DNA of 64,000 nucleotides from NCBI GenBank assembly GCA_928212115.1, contig CAKMRJ010005412.1, forward strand, positions 259,797,995-259,861,994, read 5' to 3'. A program made the translations under genes and the position numbers. Within the stretch, counting starts at the first letter, position 1; every line of letters starts with the position of its first letter. The notes under the pieces were generated by a model. That model was not told where the DNA came from, did no database searches, and saw only the letters and a list, made by a program, of their open reading frames with translations. This DNA comes from Lactuca virosa. Its lineage: Eukaryota; Streptophyta; Magnoliopsida; Asterales; Asteraceae. Shown here piece by piece: positions 33,176 through 45,204 of the stretch.

Positions 33176-34540
33176 TCATCCTCAAGGGCATTAACCGTAT
33201 GATGATCAGGTCTGGAATAAGTTTTAGATTTATGGGATCTTTAGGCCGAGGATTAGGCCTTCCTATTGGGATTGTCATATGAGCTTGGAGGGTTGCTCCT
33301 CTTCTGGATCTCCTTGTCTTCTTCGAGCCTTATGAACCTTTGTGCTCTGCTCCTTACTTCATCTATTCTTTTGCATGGAGTCATTATGAGGTCTTTGTAT
33401 AAAGGAGAGTCTTTCTTTAGGCCCATTTTGAAGGCTTCCACGACAGTTGCCATGTAGATGTTGGGGATACCCAGAGCTTCCCTGCCAAACCTATTCACGA
33501 AATCCCTGAGGGATTCCTTAGGATCCTGAACCACTCGATAGAGATCACTAGTGATCTTCTCGAATGTTCTGCTACAAGAAAATTGGCTGTTAAAAATATT
33601 AACTAAATGTGTAAACAAAGTAATAGAGTAAGGAGGAACATTTAGTAGCCATTTCAAGCCTGATCCTGCGAGGGTGGAACCAAAACCCTTGCACAGGTAA
33701 GCTTCCTTCAAGTGTGTAGGAACGGGGATGATCTCCATTTTTTCCCTGTATTGTCCCACATGTTCTTCAGGATCCGTGGTCCCATCATAAGGCTTCATGC
33801 TGGGAGTTTGGAAGTGCTTTGGGACCTCGGTGTCAGCGATTGCAGGAGCGAATCTCGAGATCCTGTGGCTTGTTAAGGAGACTTATGGTATAGGTTGGAC
33901 TACTCCAGGTACACTTGAGATCATCTGTCATAGCTGTTGAAGTTCTTTGGCCATGAGCGGGCTCATTCCTACATCAACATCCATAGAGTTAGTAGTAAAG
34001 ATATTATTATTGACGAAGTTACCAGGACCCTTGTTATCGGGAGTAACGAAGGTTTCTCTGGGATCCTGGGTCGTATGGGCTTGCTTTCTTGGAGTTGCGC
34101 CCCAAGCGGGAACAAAGGTCGATATTGAGGATCCTATCTCGCGGCGGTTTGCTGAGGATCTCGTGTTGTCAAAGTTTAGGATCTTTGGCTGCAAGATCGA
34201 GGGTGTTGCTTCTTGAGGCTTGTGGATCTCTGCCCTCATGCTCTCCACTTCCTTGAGTATTGCCCTGTTATCCTCCTGCCATTGAGTGACTTGTCGTTCC
34301 AGTCTATTCATCATAGAGAAGATTTCATTATTGGAAATCAGCACAGGAGGATCCTGAAATCCTTGGGTAGCGACCAGAGAGGTGTTTTTCTTTGGTGCCT
34401 CATAGGCTTTCTTGGGAACTCCCCCTTGGGGTGGCAGAAGGTTTTTAGACGAAATGGGAGGAGTGGAGGAAGAGGATAAGGTTGATGGGGTGACATGATT
34501 CCAGAATGATTATGAACACCTCGGCCCCATGGTGGGCGCT
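33176..34540 (-). pseudogene. Element E gag fragment (minus strand gypsy)
   Basis: Minus-strand Gag of a different gypsy lineage. The frame 33928-34344 has an N-terminal coiled-coil-like part (IFSMMNRLERQVTQWQEDN). The frame 33253-33798 has the Retrotrans_gag region (YDGTTDPEEHVGQYREKME; LCKGFGSTLAGSGLKWL; FSCSRTFEKITSDLYRV). The frame is broken between the two. It is joined directly to the truncated RNase H of element D near 33175, so everything 3' of gag is lost. Confidence 0.82.
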
Positions 34541-34544
34541 AAAT

Positions 34545-35135
34545 TGTTTTGGTCAAAAATTTGATCAAGTGTAATTCGACCAAATTGTATGAGAGGTTGT
34601 GGTGTTAGTGTAATGTAAGTATCAAATGGTAATCAAAATGATACAAATGAGTTACAAGGAAAGCCCTTGATCCTTTGTAGGATCTCCGACATAAAACCTT
34701 GGGAGGTGATAATAATCACCTGCCTTGATGTGTTTTATTGATTTTAATCTGAGGTTACAAAGAATGTGAAGGTAATACGAGTACAAGAGTAATGGTAGAG
34801 CTAATTTTGTATGTTGTGTTCTAGATACATGTGTTATTTATAGTCTAGTGTAAGTAACAAGAAGTCCGATAATTCCGGGATCCTCCGGAATCAGCATATG
34901 AATGTTATTTGACATGGTATTCTGGGTCTTTTGCATGGTTGAGATGACTCTCCGTTGAGAATGGGTTGTGTGTTGACTAGTTTTGCACATGTGTAAAAAA
35001 TAAAGAAAATATAGTCGTTACAAATGATAGAAATTTTAGTGGTAATAGTCAGGATCCCGGGATATGTTTAAGGATCCTGAGGCTTCAGAAATATTTGAGG
35101 ATCCTGAATATGATTCACGGATCCTACCCCTAACA
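34545..35135 (-). repeat. Element E 5' LTR
   Basis: The 591-bp repeat begins TGTTTTGGTC and ends CCCTAACA (plus orientation). To its left is the reverse of GCGCCCACCATGGGG (about 34525-34540), a primer site of the type used by some gypsy elements. No partner LTR is in the window. GGATCC recurs several times within it. Confidence 0.7.
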
Positions 35136-35140
35136 CTATA

Positions 35141-35880
35141 ATTCTCAATTATCCTATAATGACTCATATAACATCATATATAATAAATACACAGTATCGG
35201 GGTAAAAAGATACCTTAACAAATCTCATAACTCGACCCCGTATCTCCCATACAACGATATAACTCCTTCGTTAATATCTCCCGAGAATGATTTCTACTAG
35301 CACCTCTGACCGCACATGCCAAAACCCTCCCAAATGGCACGAAATGCTCATATTTATAAGTTGGGCATCACCACGTCGTGGTCGTCAATTCCTCTGACGA
35401 TTGCCATGTATCTCGTCCTTTCACTACGTGTCGCTCTCTGGTTGACATATGTCCCGATGATTCACTCATTGCCACGTCGTGGTTACAAAGAATGTGAAAA
35501 ACTTTGACTTTTGTTGACTTTCTCTAAATAGCAACATACTTTCATCTCAACTTCAAACGACCATAACTTTCTCATACAGACTCCGTTTTTGAAAAACTTT
35601 ATATCCACAGATCCGTCTCAGAATAAACGATCATTTTCTTTCACAACTTCTTGGTTTAACTCTACTTATTTTCTGATACAAACACAATAAGTACATGGAC
35701 CTACATATTGTATCACCGAATTATTATTAGTTCTATATTTTAAGTTCATCCCAAATCATAGTTATACCAACTACATATTTTAACTCATAGTATAAGGTTT
35801 TTAGGTCATTACATATCTCATAATAATATATGTCATTAAAACAGGTGCCACAGAAGGTAACCGATATCTTTTTGATTAAT
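35141..35880 (-). repeat. Degenerate gypsy-type LTR fragment
   Basis: It has reverse-oriented features of the gypsy LTRs: CACGTCGTGG palindromes (35373 and 35470), a reverse TATA near 35350, TTGAC motifs near 35500, and blocks such as 'ccataactttctcatac'. The boundaries are unclear. Confidence 0.5.
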
Positions 35881-36391
35881 AAATCCGCCAATGAAGGTGA
35901 AGGTCATGTTGATGGCGTTGGATGGTAGTGTTGGAGATGAGACAGTGGTGATGATGCTGAGTGGTTGTAGTGATGATGATGAGTCTTAGGGTTTAAGAGG
36001 AGGAAGATGATACCTATACAACATCATTTTTTTTTTTTTGCATTTCTCGGAAGATTTTTAAGGGTAGCATAGGCTATCCCTAGCTACTAGCTAGTTATGC
36101 CCTATGGATTAATAAGTTTTTTATTATTATTTATTTATTTATTATTTTTTTTACCTTGATAGACACCTTGCTTTTTACTTGAGATCGACTGTAGTTAGTA
36201 CACACATACTGCTTTTAACTTGACTTGTCAAGAACTTCCTTAGTCGTTTAATATTAAAATCATTACATAATGTTTAATGTTTATATTTATTAATTAATAA
36301 AAGACAAAATATAAAAAATATTCATTTCTTTTCTTTTTAACTTGCAAATATAATTTTCATTTGTTTTCTTCGACCTCAAAAATACATTTAA
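35881..36391. other. No gene; low-complexity AT-rich DNA
   Basis: A short GATG-rich stretch (35893-35990) is followed by T runs and AT-rich sequence. No frame of interest is seen. Confidence 0.5.
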
Positions 36392-36616
36392 GACAAAACT
36401 GCAAAAATGGTCCCTGTGGTATGTATTTTTTCTGGGGTTTAGTCAAAACCTCAACTTTTTTGGATTGATGGTCATTTACTCCTATTGACCATGTTTGTAC
36501 GTAGATTTGGTCCCTCCCCAAATTGAAATAACAAAATTGACATTATTATATATATATTTTTTCATTTTTTCTTTCTTTTCTATAAATATTTATATATATT
36601 AAATAAATATAAGGGC

Positions 36617-36650
36617 CCATATCTCTCTCTTTCTCTCTCTCTCTCTCTCA
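36617..36650. repeat. (CT)n run in left TIR
   Basis: Imperfect CT dinucleotide run at the inner edge of the left inverted repeat, mirrored by the longer (GA)n at 37605-37679. Confidence 0.85.
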
Positions 36651-37604
36651 TTGATGAACATGAATCATACTACATGGATAATATATTTTTCCAGGTGAAG
36701 ACGAAGATGAAGGTAGCCCAAAATAAAATCGAACCTACATCTGTTCAATCGAACTGAGGTCTCGTTGCCCTTTCTCATACGCACCAAAATTCATAAAAGT
36801 CATGTCACCAACATTGTCCGCCGCCACCACAACCCCCTTCTTCCATAAATTGCCAAGATTTTACCAGGTGATACATCTTCTTCATATGCACTTGCTTATC
36901 AAGATCTGCCAGTTCCTTCCTTCTATTATCATCAAGAAATCGACCACTGCAAGGTTCACTATTTGAGTATCAGGAAAACCGAAAACGGTGAGCCACAAAT
37001 CGCATAAACAATATAGAACTCACAAACCAACATAGAATCTAATAAATAAAATTTAGGTTTGTTCTTGAGCTCTTCATCTCCGTCGTCATCAGAAACCTCT
37101 CCCACTCCGTCACAGATCTGAAAACCATCATAAGCTTATCCCTCTCCGTCTCCAGATCTGAAGCCATTTTCTCTCCGTCTATGGATCTGAAAACCCTTCT
37201 CGGATCTGTTCATCTCAAGCCCTCCACACTTTCAGTTCTTGTTCCTCTAGATTTTTCGGTTTGTTCTTAAAGACACACACATACACACATATGAACACCA
37301 TGAATGAACCCAAAATTCAAATAAAGCCCTAAATACCGTTTTTGATTTCGAAAAAACCCATAAACGATTACTGATGAACACACTCTATATTTCTGAATTT
37401 TTTTTAACACATAGAAATGAACTTCATGAATGAATCTAGATTTCGAATAACATCCCAGAAATGATTTATGATTTCGAAAAAAACCCAGATGCGAATTTTG
37501 ATTTTGTATGTGTGTATTCAGTCCCATAAACAATTGATTTTTGGTATCGTTTTCTTAACTACTTTTTAGTTTGATTTGAAGGTTAGGCTTAAGATCTATG
37601 AAAT

Positions 37605-37679
<75 letters not shown>
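37605..37679. repeat. (GA)n microsatellite
   Basis: About 75 bp of pure GA at the inner edge of the right terminal repeat. It is longer than the CT run in the left arm, so it has expanded since insertion. Confidence 0.95.
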
Positions 37680-37681
<2 letters not shown>

Positions 37682-38099
37682 CTTATATTTATTTAATATA
37701 TATAAATATTTATAGAAAAGAAAGAAAAATAAAAAATAAATATAATAAGGCAATTTTTTCATTTCAATTTCTGGAGGAACCAAATTTACGTATAAACAAG
37801 GTTAAAAGAACCACCAGTTCAAAAAAATAAGGTTTAGACTAAATCAGAGAAAAAATACCACAATTTTTTGCAGTTTTGTCTATATTTAATTAATTATTTT
37901 TTTCTTATTCTTTCGATTTCTTTAATTTTAAAACTCCAAAACATAGGTTTTAAGAGTACCGGCGCGTAAACCAAAAGTTTGGTTTTTCTTTTCTTAAAAA
38001 TAATTCATTTCTTAAAATTTAAAAGTAATTCGTTTAATATATTTTTAAAATAAATAAATCTCCAAAATTATGGCCTACCTTCGAATAGAAAATCCTTAT

Positions 38100-38486
38100 C
38101 ATATCTAGCTTCCCTCTACCATCTTCGCTGTCTCCTTCCCCCACCCACCCACCTCTCTTTTCTATCTGTCTCTCCGGCAACATCACAAACACCTTCACCC
38201 CAACTGTAGATCTAAAGTGGAACGAACCCTAAAGATTCTTGAATGACAGTTGACCACCAAATCCATTTCATAAACCCTTGATTCCATTTTTGTTTTCAGC
38301 TTCAACATATCTGTGGTTACTGATTGAAGGATTCAAGATTTGGGAGCAAATTAGTTCCTCCTATATGTTCGATTCACTGAAGAACAGAAGAGAGTAAATT
38401 TCTTGATTCGATCTTAATACCCACAAAACCCAGATGCTAATTCTTAAACTTGTTGATTATCTTTTCATGACTTGATTCATGTAATC
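38100..38486 (+). promoter_or_regulatory. Putative 5' UTR/promoter of the proline-rich gene
   Basis: C/T-rich stretch (CTCCTTCCCCCACCCACC and TCTCTCC, 38130-38180), typical of plant core promoters or leaders, directly upstream of the coding frame. No clear TATA is seen. The start site is not determined. Confidence 0.3.
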
Positions 38487-38933
38487 ATGGAATCTCCATT
38501 GTTAACCTTCGTTTTGTTGTACTTTGGGTTATTTTCTGTTTATGTTGATTCCCAACAACAATCGCCGCTGCCACCGCCGCCACCACCACCTCCTACCCCA
38601 TCTCCCCCGCCACCACCTTCACCTCCACCTCCACCTCCACCTCCATCTCCGCCTCCATCTCCACCCCCGCCAGTGTCACCACCACCCAGATCTTCACAGC
38701 CTCCACCACCTCCAAGAAAGACACCACATCGTCCAGGTTCAAGCCGCCCTAGGAGAAAACCACAACACAGAAAACTCCCTCCTCCTCCTCCTCCGCCTCT
38801 GTCGAAAAATCTCAACTTTGGAAAGAAACTTGGATTCATATTCGTGGGTTTAGCCGCGATCTTACAGATTTGTGCGGCGACTTTTTTGGTAATCAAGAGG
38901 AGGCATTTAATCAAGACCCACGACAGACTTTAA
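38487..38933 (+). CDS. Small proline-rich, membrane-anchored extensin-like protein
   Basis: An intact 148-residue frame. Residues 1-22 form a hydrophobic signal peptide (MESPLLTFVLLYFGLFSVYVDS). Residues about 26-77 are almost pure proline with Ser/Thr in SPPP and SPPPPP blocks, as in extensins. A basic Arg/Pro/His linker follows (RPRRKPQHRK), then a second Pro run. The segment KLGFIFVGLAAILQICAATFLV (about 113-134) is a membrane helix ending in a basic tail KRRHLIKTHDRL. This predicts a type I plasma-membrane protein with a hydroxyproline-rich wall-facing part and a short cytoplasmic tail. There is no kinase domain as in PERK receptors and no Tyr for extensin cross-linking. The ATG at 38487 is preferred because the signal peptide follows directly; no intron is needed. 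A pyrimidine-rich leader (38110-38180) precedes it. Exact function unknown. Confidence 0.72.
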   Translation: MESPLLTFVLLYFGLFSVYVDSQQQSPLPPPPPPPPTPSPPPPPSPPPPPPPPSPPPSPPPPVSPPPRSSQPPPPPRKTPHRPGSSRPRRKPQHRKLPPPPPPPLSKNLNFGKKLGFIFVGLAAILQICAATFLVIKRRHLIKTHDRL

Positions 38934-41130
38934 TCAGAATAGATGATTTGCAGAGTTGATTTCTTGAATTTAGTAAAACACACAAATTCGTCATATTGAT
39001 CAGAGTATGCAGTTGGATTAATCACAGATTTGAGGGATCAGAACAGATGATTTGTATACTGGGTTGATTTCTTGATTTTATTTATGAAAACACACAAGTT
39101 CGTCGAATTGAGTGGAAGATGCAGTCGTATTATTGACAGATCTGAAGGATCAGATGATTGATTTGATGAGGTCTTGTAAATGCGTAATTCTTGTATGTCA
39201 TTCTTTTTTCACAAAATTTTATTTGATCGATTTAGTTATGTTATATACCATAAGGAACCCTTTCTTTCCAAATTTTTAATCTTTATTGTTCTTCCATGGA
39301 TATGTGAATCTGAGGTATACATACAAAAACTCATGCTTTAGGGGATCAATCATATTTTTGCGCAGGGCTGTTTATCTGGTTATGATTGACTGTAATTCAG
39401 AAGATAGATAGTGTTTACATTATTACATATCTTGCTGATTAATGTGTATAATCGCTTACTATTTGGCATTTTATTTTTTACTTAAGGTATATAACAAATT
39501 TTGCTCTACCCTTTTGTTGCAAGTAGTATAAGACATTTAGACAATTTGATAATGGTAAATAGTAGAGATGGCAGTTATTTAACCGAACCCAGTAGGTAAA
39601 ACTGCACCAGAAACTTATGATATTGGTTTTGGGTCGGGTAGATGATTATGAGACACAGTATGAATTTTTTTTCTAAAAGTTCTCGGGTGTGGGATGGTTA
39701 TAGTATTAAGGTTATATACGTATGATTACGGATTACCCGATTTATACTTGTTTCCATTTACTCAATCCCGAATAATTTATAATATTATAATAGTTATAAT
39801 TATCTTATTAATGTATATGATTTTAAACTTACATTTCAATATTATATGTGACATTACATCCAAATCCATAATATTAACATAAGACACTTAATAATTCAAA
39901 ACTATGATCGCAAAGTTAAGACCCGATACTCATGATGTTTTGTTCCGATCTTCAAGTCGAGAGTAGGTCCAGCCATCAACACCAACATTCAATAAAGAAC
40001 CAACAAACAACTGGCTCTCGAGTTTCTATCACTCGTCGTCTTACTATTTCTCGAGCATTGATCCTCTCTCAATCTTATCATCTCATGTGTGGTTATGTTG
40101 TGATTTGGATTAGTTTATCATGAAATTCAGATGTTTTAAACTTTATATAATGATGATTATATTAAAATTGTGGATATAAATTGAAAATATTAAAAATTCA
40201 AGTCATTTTTTGAATGAGATTTTGATTGGATTTTAGGTAATATAAATTACAACCGGTCAATTTTAACTTATTTATATATACATAAAAGGTTAAAAAATTC
40301 GGCTACAGGAAACTTTTTTCTCTTTCATCTTTCGCCACTGAACTTTTTTCTCTTTCAAACGACCACAATAAATCTTATTCTTCTCTTCCTTCTTATCCCA
40401 CTTTTACCACCACCGCCTCTTCCACCCAGATGTTGCACCGCCATGGACATCATTCATTATCTTTCTCCTGTGATTAGATCTATTCTCATTCTGAAGCTCC
40501 CTTTCATGGATATCAGTCAATAACCCTGCTCTCCTTTCTTCTTGGCTCTGCTGCTTCACCTCCGCTTAGACCAACGGTAGATAATTGCTTTGATGGGTTC
40601 CGATTTTGATTGTTCTTTACAAAGATGGAGGCGATGATGAAATTTGTTTGTGAAAACAATTTGCACCGGCAACCATGGGTGAACTTGAAGGCCGTATTTT
40701 GGCAAGGCAACTCGGAAGGCATATCCGATTGGAATATGCAACCGGTGTTTGCAGCCATACCGTCTTTCATCCCCTTTTTCTGAGCCTCGTCTCATTGAAA
40801 ATCACTGTTATGATTTCCGATTTTGAAATTTCTGGTGTTTCTTTGTTCGTCTTTGTCTGTACTTTTGGAGCAGGGTGGTTTGATTTCCCCCTGATTTCTA
40901 GGGTACGTAGTTCTAAGTTCTTAATTACGGATTGAGTTATGTAAATTCTATACTAGCACTTTCAATCTCATTTATTTATGGTGTTATTGACAACGGTACG
41001 CCCTTCTTTGTCTCATGTATGTTATTAGACCTATATATGTTATTGGCCCCAACTCCAAAACTAGCTGACCCTGCTTTGATATTGCAGCATCATTCTCCAA
41101 GAAAATGATTCATTTATACCCCAAACTAAT
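38934..41130. other. Gene 3' flank and AT-rich intergenic DNA
   Basis: 38940-39130 holds two diverged copies of a short block ('agatgatttgcagagttgatttcttga' type, split by variants) in the probable 3' UTR. 39560-39720 resembles a hAT-type repeat edge (GAGATGGCAGTTATTTAACC, GGGTCGGGTAG). 40320-40470 is pyrimidine-rich. The open frames here show no recognisable domain. Confidence 0.4.
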
Positions 41131-41289
41131 TAAGGTTGGCATTTGAAAGAAAGTTTGATAAAGCACTCCAACTGGTCGATGAAATGCTTCAACCAGGTAT
41201 CTGAAATTTCTTTCCAGTTTGCTATTAGCCCGTGCTTTGATGATTTATTGTTACACTTGATCTTCATTTATGTAACATATATAGTTTTT

Positions 41290-42577
41290 GTTGGTAGTGC
41301 AATGTTGTTATCTTTGTTCTTGCTCTTTAAGTTCCTATCAAAAGACTAGGTCAATGCAGTGTTGACCGGATACTTCTTTATACTTGGGATCATCGCTCTT
41401 TCGTATGTTTTTTTTTGTATGTATCATTCTTTCATCTTCCATATTCTAGCAAACAACATGTTTGTTGCTAATATTAGTCTTATTTAGTAGTACTCATACC
41501 TCCTATCTATGTTTTCAACACAGGGCTACACTCTTACCTGCAATCGATCGGTTTCTACCAAACAAGTGGAATGATGATGTGATCATATGGCGTCTCCCGT
41601 ATTTCCGGTGTATGAATTTTGTTGTTTTTGAGTAAAGTAACTCATGGGTTTTGTTCAGTTGTTTTAATGTAATTACATTTTACCATGCTCTTTTAATGTA
41701 ATTACATTTTACCATGCTCTGTGATCTGTGATATGCAGAATGATATGTTTGTTTAAACATTTGTTAAACAGCTTTGGATGTTACTTTTGAGTTCACAAGG
41801 TCTCAAGTTGTTGCTGCTATTCCTGGTACCTTTTTTTGGCATGGTATGCTGCACAAAAACATTGGCTGGCTAACAACATTTTGGGTCTTGCATTCTGCAT
41901 TCAGGTTTATATCTTATTTAATCCATTTCATTATTTTATTCATAACATGAAATTGATACCCTTTTTTTTATAAATGTCAGGGAATTGAAATGCTTTCACT
42001 TGGCTCTTTCAAGACTGGTGCCATTCTGTTGGTAAGGGCATTCTTTTTGAATAATCTCTTTTTGTAGACTTTTCCCATGGATTTGATTTGATGATGTCAT
42101 GGTTGTTGAAACATGCAGGCTGGACTTTTTGTATATGATATATTCTGGGTGTTTTTCACTCCAGTGATGGTCAGTGTTGCCAAATCATTTGATGCACCTA
42201 TCAAGGTAAAACATATATCTTTTTTTATATATATTTGTGAAATATGTGTTTATAATAAACTAACATAATGTTTTTTACAGCTTTTATTTCCATCAAGAAT
42301 TGCTGCACGCCCCTTTTCCATGCTTGGTTTAGGTGACATTGTAATTCCAGGTATGGTATGCCCTTAATTTATGAATTTTTTTGTCAGTAATTAATGATAT
42401 TATATGGTTATTATGTAATTTGGTTGATATTTTATTTCAGGGATTTTTGTAGCATTAGCACTGAGATTTGATGTGTCAAGAGGAAGAGAGAGCCACTATT
42501 TTAAAAGTGCCTTTCTGGGATACACAGTTGGGTTGGTCCTTACAATTGTTGTCATGAATTGGTTTCAAGCTGCACAG
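41290..42577 (+). pseudogene. Signal peptide peptidase gene fragment (7 exon pieces)
   Basis: Exons read 41290-41402, 41524-41609, 41772-41904, 41981-42031, 42119-42205, 42281-42350 and 42441-42577, all with GT/AG introns in phase. The protein matches plant signal peptide peptidase, an intramembrane aspartyl protease of the ER. It has SAMLLSLFLLFKFLSKD, ATLLPAIDRFLPNKWNDD, the catalytic YDIFWVFFTPVMVSVAKSFD and GLGDIVIPGIFVALALRFD. It is broken: TAG at 41347 replaces a Leu codon, a one-base loss in the T run at 41831-41838 shifts the frame, and two extra codons sit near 41785. The N-terminal exon(s) and the C-terminal exon with the PAL motif are absent. Both catalytic aspartates survive. Sequence similarity starts abruptly near 41290. 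Confidence 0.9.
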
Positions 42578-43005
42578 GTTTATGATGATACATACTATTA
42601 TTCCCATATTTGCCCTTTATGATCAGAAGACTTAAACTGAATACATTAATACCCTTCAACAAATGTCGTTATGAGGTTTTTATCAAAAGGGTGTTGGTTC
42701 ATGGTCTTTATAGTGAACGAATTTCCAAGTAATTAACGGTCTGTTTTCACTGTTAAGATCTCATATTTTTCCACTTTATCCCCTTTACTTAGCATCGTGA
42801 ATAGATGATATTATTAGTTGAGATAAGACTGAACTTTAGAATTTCGGATACTATCACCAATATCACGTATTTTTTAAAACATTATGGAACAAAAATGTTA
42901 AAAAATAGCTATACTTAGGGACTAAAAATATAATATACTTGAATTTCTTTAAGAAGCCTTTGAATTGTCTTTGTAAAGTTCACTGTTTGACTTTTTTTTA
43001 TACAG

Positions 43006-43077
43006 GGTCAACACGTGTGTTCGTATTATAGTCTTTATGGGATTTGCAAATACGGGCCGGGTTCCACAAAACTGGGG
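43006..43077 (+). pseudogene. CCCH zinc-finger protein exon fragment
   Basis: After an acceptor-like TATACAG (43005), the frame GQHVCSYYSLYGICKYGPG matches the start of a C-x8-C-x5-C-x3-H finger of plant RNA-binding CCCH proteins. The third Cys is replaced by Ser and the His part is missing. It lies 430 bp downstream of the signal peptide peptidase pieces, in the same orientation but from an unrelated gene. Confidence 0.55.
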
Positions 43078-44149
43078 TCTTCTCCTTGATTGTTTTTTTA
43101 TGAGGTATGAATGGACAATTCTTATCATACATATAATCTTATTGTTACATTTTACTAAAAAGTAAAAACGACTTTTTGCATTTACTCATGTGATGTATCT
43201 GCAATTACATGTAGCAATCATCTGGAAATTACGATGAGAGGAACTATCCAAATAGATGGTCAGGTAGGGTCATGTTTTGGACCATTTTGCTTCTGTCCTT
43301 GACTAGGTACATTTTTTTATTTATTTATTTTTTTAATTTTATCTTAAATCTGCCATTTCTTCTGCAGTTAGCTTTATTTTATTCGTTTGTGGATTTATAT
43401 ATGCTTTCCTTTTTGTGTTATTTACAGGTAATATGATGGGGTTTTGGGGGAATATGAAACTACAGATTGTTAATATTCAGCCTCTTACATTGGTGGCAAA
43501 AAACACATCCAAATGATGATGTTAAGGTATGTTTACTAGCTTCACTTAAATGAGGACCTTTTTTTCACTTACCTCATCTGACAATAGCATGGATGACCAG
43601 GATCATCCGGATGAAATCGTTAACCAAACTGACACCGCTAACATGATAAAGGACGTTAGTCAATCTGAAAACGTTGACTTTCAAACCAACACAGATGAAA
43701 CTCCCCAAGATATATATATTTTATATCTTCATTTATATAATGCTCATTATAACCTTTGAATCTTTGATGCCAAGCCTCTGAGTTGGACTGGCGACATATA
43801 CAAAGGTAAAACTTTTACGTATTTTCTTATTGTTTTGAATGCTCATATATAAATATTATTTTTGATGTCATGCATTGATAGAGGCAGGTGAGCTTATATT
43901 ATTTTCTTTTTACAAGTTAATACACTTTGAGTCGAGAGGTTTCTAATTATGCAAAATGACATATCTGCCCTTTGTGCAGTTACAGTCAATGGTACAATCT
44001 TTTTTGATCCCATTTTGCCCTTACATTGTTTTATACATTATATGGCATTAAATTGGACTCTTTGACCGTATTTTTAGTTTTAAGTGTCAACAGTCTTTCT
44101 TTGAGGATGTGTCCGACAACAAGATGATAAATTTATGAGTTTTTTTAAC

Positions 44150-44189
<40 letters not shown>

Positions 44190-45204
44190 TCTTACGAGGA
44201 TTAAACAAGTTCTACTTTGGGTAAGAACAAATTACAGGAAGTTACTAAGAAATTCGCTGCCTTCTTCTCCATTCAAAACAGATCAAAAATACAAGAGATA
44301 AAAAACTGCTCCTACTTTTACTATCACGTCTTAAGATAAAATAAGGAAAATTAAAAAAACAACTACCAAATGAAAAAGTAAAACTTGACAGCTGTGAACT
44401 GCTTTTGAACCGATCTCATAGTCACGTGCTAATCCAAATATTTTGGATGATAAATTTGTAAGCCCCCTCAACTAATTTCAACACTAAAAACCAATTTTTT
44501 TTTTTTTTATATATTATAAAATTTGTGGAAGTACATACCCTAAATCTGATTAATTGGTTTCAAACTTAACAGCTGTCAATTACTCCCATATCTGTATCTC
44601 ATATGATTGAGGTAGATATTGAAAAGGCTGCATCTGAATGAATTACTGCTACACTTCAAACCGATAACTGAGGTGGAACTTCAAACCGATAACTGAGGTG
44701 GAGTGGAGTAATTAATTATTAATGTAGGTTGTATATATTCAGTTGATGAATTGATTTTATTGCCGAGTAGTAGGTTTTGTTCATGCTTTATTGTTCTTGA
44801 AACTGAATGCTTGGTCCAAAATAAAAATGTTTCTGTAAATTTTGTATTGTAGATTTTGCAACCAGTGCCTTCAGGTATATCTCATACACCCTCATAACTT
44901 CATACTTTATAGTTTTTGAACTTTCATTGAAGAATTCCACTTTGTAATTCTCATTTAGTTTCAAATAACGAAAGAAAATAAGATACACAGAGCCAACGGC
45001 GCATCTAATTCCATCTAGTTAAGATCATAACCTAGGATATCCGACACCCGCGGGTATATATACCCGTGAATCCGGTGGTTATGTACCAATTGGGTATCTG
45101 ATGGGATGAGACCGGGTTTCACATAGGGTTTTACAATCGCTATGAGACAATAATCACCAATATATGTCCCATTAACATCCGTAGTAAATGGAGACATTGT
45201 AGCC
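43078..45204. other. No clear gene; possible gene-fragment debris
   Basis: A 69-codon frame at 43550-43759 has an acidic stretch (DQDHPDEIVNQTD) that I cannot place. A (TA)n run lies at 44154-44188. 44470-45200 is AT-rich, with a minus frame (44788-44988) of unknown nature. 45040-45130 has CCCGCGGGTATATATACCCG, a short palindrome common in hAT-like repeats. Confidence 0.35.

Larger units (their letters stand above)
36392..37880. mobile_element. Mutator-like non-autonomous element, long TIRs
   Basis: The left end GACAAAACTGCAAAAATGG is mirrored at the right end (reverse complement, 37862-37880). The inverted similarity extends about 260 bp each side (36392-36650 and 37605-37880), ending inward in (CT)n and (GA)n runs. 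It is flanked by 9-bp near-duplicates TACATTTAA (36383-36391) and TATATTTAA (37881-37889), 8 of 9 bases alike. Long TIRs and 9-bp duplications are marks of Mutator-like elements. The middle, about 950 bp, has no transposase and no frame I recognise. Confidence 0.75.

Noticed and set aside
37576..37830. Arg/Glu repeat protein
   Set aside because: Translation of the (GA)n microsatellite in the right TIR.
38540..38914. Glycine-rich minus-strand frame
   Set aside because: It is the exact antisense of the proline-rich gene (CCN codons read as GGN); the sense frame has a signal peptide and membrane helix.
40260..40330. Helitron 5' end near 'tatatatacataaaagg'
   Set aside because: AT-rich resemblance only; no TC start and no matching CTRR end with hairpin found downstream.
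40675..40935. 86-codon plus frame as N-terminal exon of the signal peptide peptidase
   Set aside because: Its sequence does not match the family N-terminus and no splice path joins it; signal peptide peptidase similarity starts abruptly near 41290.
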